64,000 nt of DNA from JAIBJN01 sp963699495. Lineage in GTDB: Bacteria > Actinomycetota > Thermoleophilia > Gaiellales > Gaiellaceae. Below are positions 60,965 to 64,000 of the stretch, one piece after another. Each line of letters opens with the position of its first letter. The first letter of the stretch is position 1. Below the pieces are notes generated by a model. It worked only from the letters and a program-made list of their open reading frames with translations, had not been told where the DNA came from and did no database searches. A program made the position numbers and the translations under genes. Location of the stretch: the NCBI GenBank assembly GCA_963699495.1, contig CAVOUB010000003.1, positions 582,028 to 646,027 of the forward strand, written 5' to 3'.

Positions 60965-60992
60965 TGGAGGCGGCGGGAATCGAACCCGCGTC
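60965..60992 (-). repeat. tmRNA/tRNA 3'-end repeat, copy 7 (right end of the array)
   Basis: Core matches the consensus exactly. In the RNA sense the bases before the T-arm read CGAGGGTGCGGAC, forming a GCACC/GGTGC hairpin instead of the copy 4-6 block. A complete tmRNA would need its 5' acceptor strand and GGTTTCGAC-like element within about 400 bases to the right. Neither is seen before the next gene. Confidence 0.8.
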
Positions 60993-61236
60993 CGCACCCT
61001 CGCGGTGCTTGAACGACGAGTGGCCGCGATTCGCGCACCCGAACATCACTCGATCAGCGAAAGGGGCCGAGTCGACCCTAGAGAGTGAGCTCTCAAGGCG
61101 CCGGTATTTCGCTCCGGAATGAGGCACGGGCGCAGACGGCCAAGGACACGACACGGCCTACCTAGGCCAGTGCCGGGACACGCCAGCTCCCGGTCAGCGC
61201 GAACCTCGCCATCACTAGAACCCCGCCTGGGCGACG
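60993..61236. other. Non-coding stretch right of repeat copy 7
   Basis: No gene recognised. In the RNA sense (minus) the segment around 61185-61205 (GGTTCGCGCTGACCGGGAG) is loosely reminiscent of an internal tmRNA domain of mycobacteria. It could be the degraded middle of the parent ssrA gene, but the similarity is weak and from memory. Confidence 0.3.
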
Positions 61237-61926
61237 TTAGGCCGGCGTCGGGGCCCGAGTCGCAGCGACCTCGCCGCGCGGCATTCTGAACCTGAGAAGC
61301 TCAGCGAGGAAGAGTGACACCATCCCAACTGCGGCCAGGTAGCCCCCGTGGGTGGCGAACAGCACCGAGAAAAGAGTCGCTCCGACGACAACACGAGAAA
61401 TGCCCGCCTTCCAGAGCGCCACAGTCGCAGCGATCACCATGATGACCCAGGTGTCCTGCCCAAGGTTGGCGAGGATGGAGAAATTACTGCCACCCACGAG
61501 CTGACTATCGTTGAAGAGGAAATTGATAGCCGCGACCACCGCCTCCCGTTCCTCGCCGGAAAGGCTGTTCGCATGGCGCGCGAGGACACCGGTGGCGATG
61601 CCGGCGATCGCATCGAACGCGCTGAAGAACACCATCCAGAGAACGAGTGCTGCGCGAGCGATCTGCGCTGCGACCGACTGAATCCCGTCCAGCAGCATCC
61701 ACACGCCAGCGGCGACGAGGGGCGTTAGGAGCAGCTGCCCGAAATGGACGAAGATCCACTTGTTCGCTGAATCCTCGATCCCTGCATAGAGCTCACCCCC
61801 CTCGGTGGGATGGAGGGCGGCGAGCACCGCCCAGAGGAGAGGGCCAGCGAGCAGAACCAGATGCCACGGGCGCAAGCTCATCGACGCTCGAGGCACAGCA
61901 GCGCCACGTTCGTTCGCCGTTTCCAT
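61237..61926 (-). CDS. Membrane protein, unknown function, third gene of the MMPL operon
   Basis: 229 residues from ATG 61926, immediately after the hydrolase stop (TGAATG). Six membrane helices, for example WHLVLLAGPLLWAVLAALHP, IARAALVLWMVFFSAFDAIA and ATHGGYLAAVGMVSLFLAEL. His and Asp in HFGQLL, FSAFDAIAG and FATHGGY lie within or next to helices. No domain recognised. It follows an MMPL exporter and an alpha/beta hydrolase and is very likely co-transcribed with them. Confidence 0.75.
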   Translation of the reverse strand: METANERGAAVPRASMSLRPWHLVLLAGPLLWAVLAALHPTEGGELYAGIEDSANKWIFVHFGQLLLTPLVAAGVWMLLDGIQSVAAQIARAALVLWMVFFSAFDAIAGIATGVLARHANSLSGEEREAVVAAINFLFNDSQLVGGSNFSILANLGQDTWVIMVIAATVALWKAGISRVVVGATLFSVLFATHGGYLAAVGMVSLFLAELLRFRMPRGEVAATRAPTPA

Positions 61927-63237
61927 TCACCTCTCTAGTAGCGCGGCGTCGAAGAAGCCGACGACACGCCGCTCGTACTCTTCCGGCTCGGTCGTGATGC
62001 CGGCGATGTGTTGGCCGTTCGGGACCTCCCAGATCTGCTTCGGCTCCCCCGCGGCCGCGTAGAACCCCTTGTTCGGCCGCGTCTCGCTTCCGCCCTGGCC
62101 GTGCTCGCCGTAGACGAAGAAGACAGGGGTCGGCGCGATCCTGGCGACCTCGCTGTTCAGGCTCGGCGGCGCCAGCTCGTCCGTGAAGACCGTGAGAGCC
62201 GCGATGAGGCTGACCTGGGCGGGGAGGTCGAGCAGCCGGTCGCGCAAGCCTGGGTTCGCGAGCTCGTCGCGAAGCGACTGCCCACTCGCCCCCTCGGAGA
62301 CGACCGCGGCGAAGGCATCCGAGTGGGCGGCGGCGTGAATCGCCATCTCGCCCCCGACGGAGAGGCCGATGACGCCGATCCGGTTCGGGTCGACATCCGG
62401 CCGCAACCGAAGATACGCAGCGGCGGCATTGAGATCCCGCTCCCCTCCCCAGCCGAAGCCGTTCGGATCGCCCTCGCTCTCCCCCTCGCCGCGACGGTCG
62501 AACAGGAGGACTCCGTAACCGTGGCGGGCGAGCATCCGTGCCTGCTTCTGCGGGCCCGACCGGCCCGGGAAGGCGATCACGGCGGCGCCGTTCTTCGACG
62601 GGATGTACCAACCCTGTAGGAGCAGGCCGTCGGTGGTCCTGAACTGGACGTCCTCGAACGCGGTTCCCAGCTCTGGCCGCGGTACTTCCGCCCGCGCCGA
62701 GTGCGTGACGACGTACGCGACAGAGGTCGGCAGGAGAACGACCCCCGCTGCGAGCACCACGCCGACCGCCAGCAGCAGGCGGCGCCCGTACCTCCACGCC
62801 CGGCTGTCGCTTTGCCGCCGCGACTTCCAGAGGGTCGAGGAGCCGATGGCGAGCAACAGGAGCCCGGCGGCGAGCGACAGGAACCCCGTGAAGTCGTCGC
62901 CGGAGGGGCCACCGCTCGTCGTGTAGTAGACGGCTTCCGTGCCGGCGAGCACGCCGAAATAGCCGAAGAGGAGTGCGATCGAAGCGCGAAGCCCGGGACG
63001 CAGCCGCGGGTACGAGATCGCTGCGGCGGAGATCAGGACGAGCGGCACGAGGCCACTGACCAGGTGATCACTCGCCGACCGGCCAGGCTCTGGCTGGAGG
63101 AAGCGGTCGTCGACCACGTGGAGCGCCGTGACGCCGAGCGCGAGCCGCGCGAGACCCGCCTCCGTACGAAGGGCTGCCGCGACCCGCGTCGCGGCAGCCC
63201 TTCCGGATTCGGAGCCAGGTTGAGTCACGCTCGTCAC
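61927..63237 (-). CDS. Alpha/beta hydrolase with an N-terminal membrane domain
   Basis: 436 residues from GTG 63237, eight bases after the MMPL stop. The N-terminal third has several membrane helices (LVSGLVPLVLISAAAISYP; IALLFGYFGVLAGTEAVYY; YGRRLLLAVGVVLAAGVVLL). A cytoplasmic or external hydrolase domain follows: FRTTDGLLLQGWYIPSKNGA, VLLFDRRGEGESEGDPNGFG, nucleophile elbow GLSVGGEM, acid in VYGEHGQGG and His in NGQHIAG. Resembles peptidase S9/BD-FAE-like hydrolases fused to a membrane anchor. Substrate unknown. Confidence 0.85.
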   Translation of the reverse strand: MTSVTQPGSESGRAAATRVAAALRTEAGLARLALGVTALHVVDDRFLQPEPGRSASDHLVSGLVPLVLISAAAISYPRLRPGLRASIALLFGYFGVLAGTEAVYYTTSGGPSGDDFTGFLSLAAGLLLLAIGSSTLWKSRRQSDSRAWRYGRRLLLAVGVVLAAGVVLLPTSVAYVVTHSARAEVPRPELGTAFEDVQFRTTDGLLLQGWYIPSKNGAAVIAFPGRSGPQKQARMLARHGYGVLLFDRRGEGESEGDPNGFGWGGERDLNAAAAYLRLRPDVDPNRIGVIGLSVGGEMAIHAAAHSDAFAAVVSEGASGQSLRDELANPGLRDRLLDLPAQVSLIAALTVFTDELAPPSLNSEVARIAPTPVFFVYGEHGQGGSETRPNKGFYAAAGEPKQIWEVPNGQHIAGITTEPEEYERRVVGFFDAALLER

Positions 63238-63245
63238 GGCGGCTC

Positions 63246-64000
63246 CTAGGAGCTCGGCGTGGGAACGGGCGGCGCCTTGACCGGCGCGAGCTTCTCGCCA
63301 TGCTCGAAGTGCGGCAGCCACTCGAGCCACGTCGGCAGGTACCAGTTCCAGTCCCCGAGCAGCTTCATGGACGCCGGGAGGAGGACCCCCCGGACGATCG
63401 TCGCGTCGATCAGGATCGCCACGGCGAGGCCGACGCCGAACTGCTTGAGCATCAGCATCGAGAGCGTCGCGAAGATGGCGAAGACGCCCACCATCACGAT
63501 CGCAGCGCTCGTGACGACGCCGGCTGTCGTCTTGATCCCATGGACGATGGCTGCGTCGGTGCTCATCCCCCTGTCGTACGACTCGCGAATGCGGCTGAGG
63601 ATGAAGACGTGGTAGTCCATCGACAGGCCGAACAGGATCACGAACAGGAGGATCGGGAGGAACGGGTCGATTCCGCCCGTGAACTCGAAGCCCAGAAGCC
63701 CCTTCCCCCAGCCGTGCTGGAACACGAGTACGAGGACACCGTAGGCAGCCCCGATCGAGAGCAGGTTGAGCAGGATCGCCTTGGCCGCGATCACCACCGA
63801 CCGGAAGGAAAGGAGCATCAGGCAGAACGCGAACAGGAGCACGAACCCGAACACGAGCGGCGCGACGGTCTTCATCTGGTCGTTGTAGTCCTTCGCCTGC
63901 GCGGTCGTGCCGGTGACGGCGACCTCGGCACCGGGCAGGGCCCCCAGCGTCGGCGGGATCACGTCGTCGCGCAGGGCGGCGAGAGCCGCGTTCGAGGTCG
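63246..64000 (-). CDS. MMPL/RND-type exporter, C-terminal part (cut by window end)
   Basis: The frame is open to the right edge; about 250 residues are visible. It begins with the end of a periplasmic loop (LRDDVIPPTLGALPGAEVAV), then helices VAPLVFGFVLLFAFCLMLLS, LFGLSMDYHVFILSRIRES and LKQFGVGLAVAILIDATIVR, ending with LLGDWNWYLPTWLEWLPHFE. Very similar to the C-terminus of the MMPL protein at 25601-27820, including GDWNWYLP(S/T)WLEWLP, so the two are paralogues. First visible gene of an operon with an alpha/beta hydrolase and a membrane protein. Confidence 0.92.
   Translation of the reverse strand, partial: TSNAALAALRDDVIPPTLGALPGAEVAVTGTTAQAKDYNDQMKTVAPLVFGFVLLFAFCLMLLSFRSVVIAAKAILLNLLSIGAAYGVLVLVFQHGWGKGLLGFEFTGGIDPFLPILLFVILFGLSMDYHVFILSRIRESYDRGMSTDAAIVHGIKTTAGVVTSAAIVMVGVFAIFATLSMLMLKQFGVGLAVAILIDATIVRGVLLPASMKLLGDWNWYLPTWLEWLPHFEHGEKLAPVKAPPVPTPSS

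Larger units (their letters stand above)
32706..60992. mobile_element. Tandem array of att-bounded modules at a tmRNA/tRNA 3' end
   Basis: Seven same-orientation copies of a 26-28 bp gene-end repeat partition 28 kb into six modules of about 1.6, 6.9, 8.7, 5.6, 2.7 and 2.8 kb. One module has an integrase and a replication initiator; the others have only cargo. This is the arrangement expected from successive integrations at one site, with loss of most integrases (integrase-less modules flanked by att sites, as in the CIME concept described for streptococcal ICEs). The repeats and spacing are seen; the history is inferred. Confidence 0.6.

Noticed and set aside
41214..60992. An integron cassette array
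   Set aside because: The integrase lacks an obvious IntI-type context, the sites are exact tRNA-like ends rather than attC palindromes, and modules hold several genes with their own promoters.
32605..61154. Short reading frames across the repeats giving MEAAGIEPA, WRRRESNPRP or GGGNRTRV
   Set aside because: These are translations of the tRNA-like 3' end in its various frames, a known annotation artefact. Only the integrase frame at 41214 is a real coding frame that happens to enter the repeat.
60965..61236. A complete tmRNA gene ending at repeat copy 7 (or at copy 3)
   Set aside because: No 5' acceptor strand (GGAGGCG or GGGGGCG) with a GGTTTCGAC-like element, and no tag frame ending ALAA-stop, could be found in the space available.

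Overview
The window is GC-rich DNA with many GTG starts and dense ATGA/GTGA gene overlaps. The gene content is typically actinobacterial: an F420-dependent (DDN-type) nitroreductase-like protein, a LAL-type LuxR regulator, MMPL exporters, a RepSA-like replication initiator and a secreted glucodextranase. A deep-branching actinobacterium of the Thermoleophilia (Gaiellales/Solirubrobacterales) type is the best guess, but this is inference. I found no rRNA, no complete tRNA or tmRNA, and no CRISPR array.

1-31.2 kb looks like ordinary chromosome. In order it holds: a three-subunit molybdenum hydroxylase operon (large, FAD and 2Fe-2S subunits, minus strand; large subunit frameshifted); small membrane proteins; a secreted M1 aminopeptidase with an inserted beta-sandwich region; an ArsR/AHSA1/PPOX operon with an operator over the start codon; assorted small enzymes; a 1300-residue secreted GH15 glucodextranase-type enzyme; a calcium-binding-repeat protein; a scar where two divergent genes have both lost their 5' parts (22.4 kb); a P2C-like P-type ATPase; an MMPL exporter divergent from a histidine kinase/response regulator pair; and a glycerophosphodiesterase. 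31.3-31.6 kb is a small junkyard of gene fragments.

32.7-61.0 kb is the unusual part. A 26-28 bp sequence identical to the 3' end of a tmRNA/tRNA (T-arm plus acceptor strand) occurs seven times, always in the same orientation, at 32706, 34331, 41214, 49888, 55525, 58194 and 60965. The repeats cut the region into six modules of 1.6-8.7 kb. Only one module (34331-41241, about 6.9 kb) still carries mobility genes: an HUH/RepSA-like replication initiator just inside the left repeat, and a ribbon-helix-helix gene plus tyrosine integrase just inside the right repeat. The integrase frame runs through its att site without a stop. If the element circularises at the repeats, the integrase would be joined in frame to the initiator. 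The other modules carry cargo (Nudix, cupin, VOC; LAL regulator, MFS, serine hydrolase, CAAX protease; a membrane/TPR/AAA+ operon, nitrilase; FAD oxidase with HxlR regulator; an SDR operon) and no integrase. They look like accreted, integrase-less modules that an integrase acting in trans might move. Three of the repeats share a further 80 nt with a conserved stem.

61.2-64 kb returns to a chromosomal operon: a second MMPL exporter (cut by the window end), an alpha/beta hydrolase and a membrane protein. Seven genes carry nine single-base frameshifts in or near short runs of one base. Either the assembly has residual indels or these genes are decaying.
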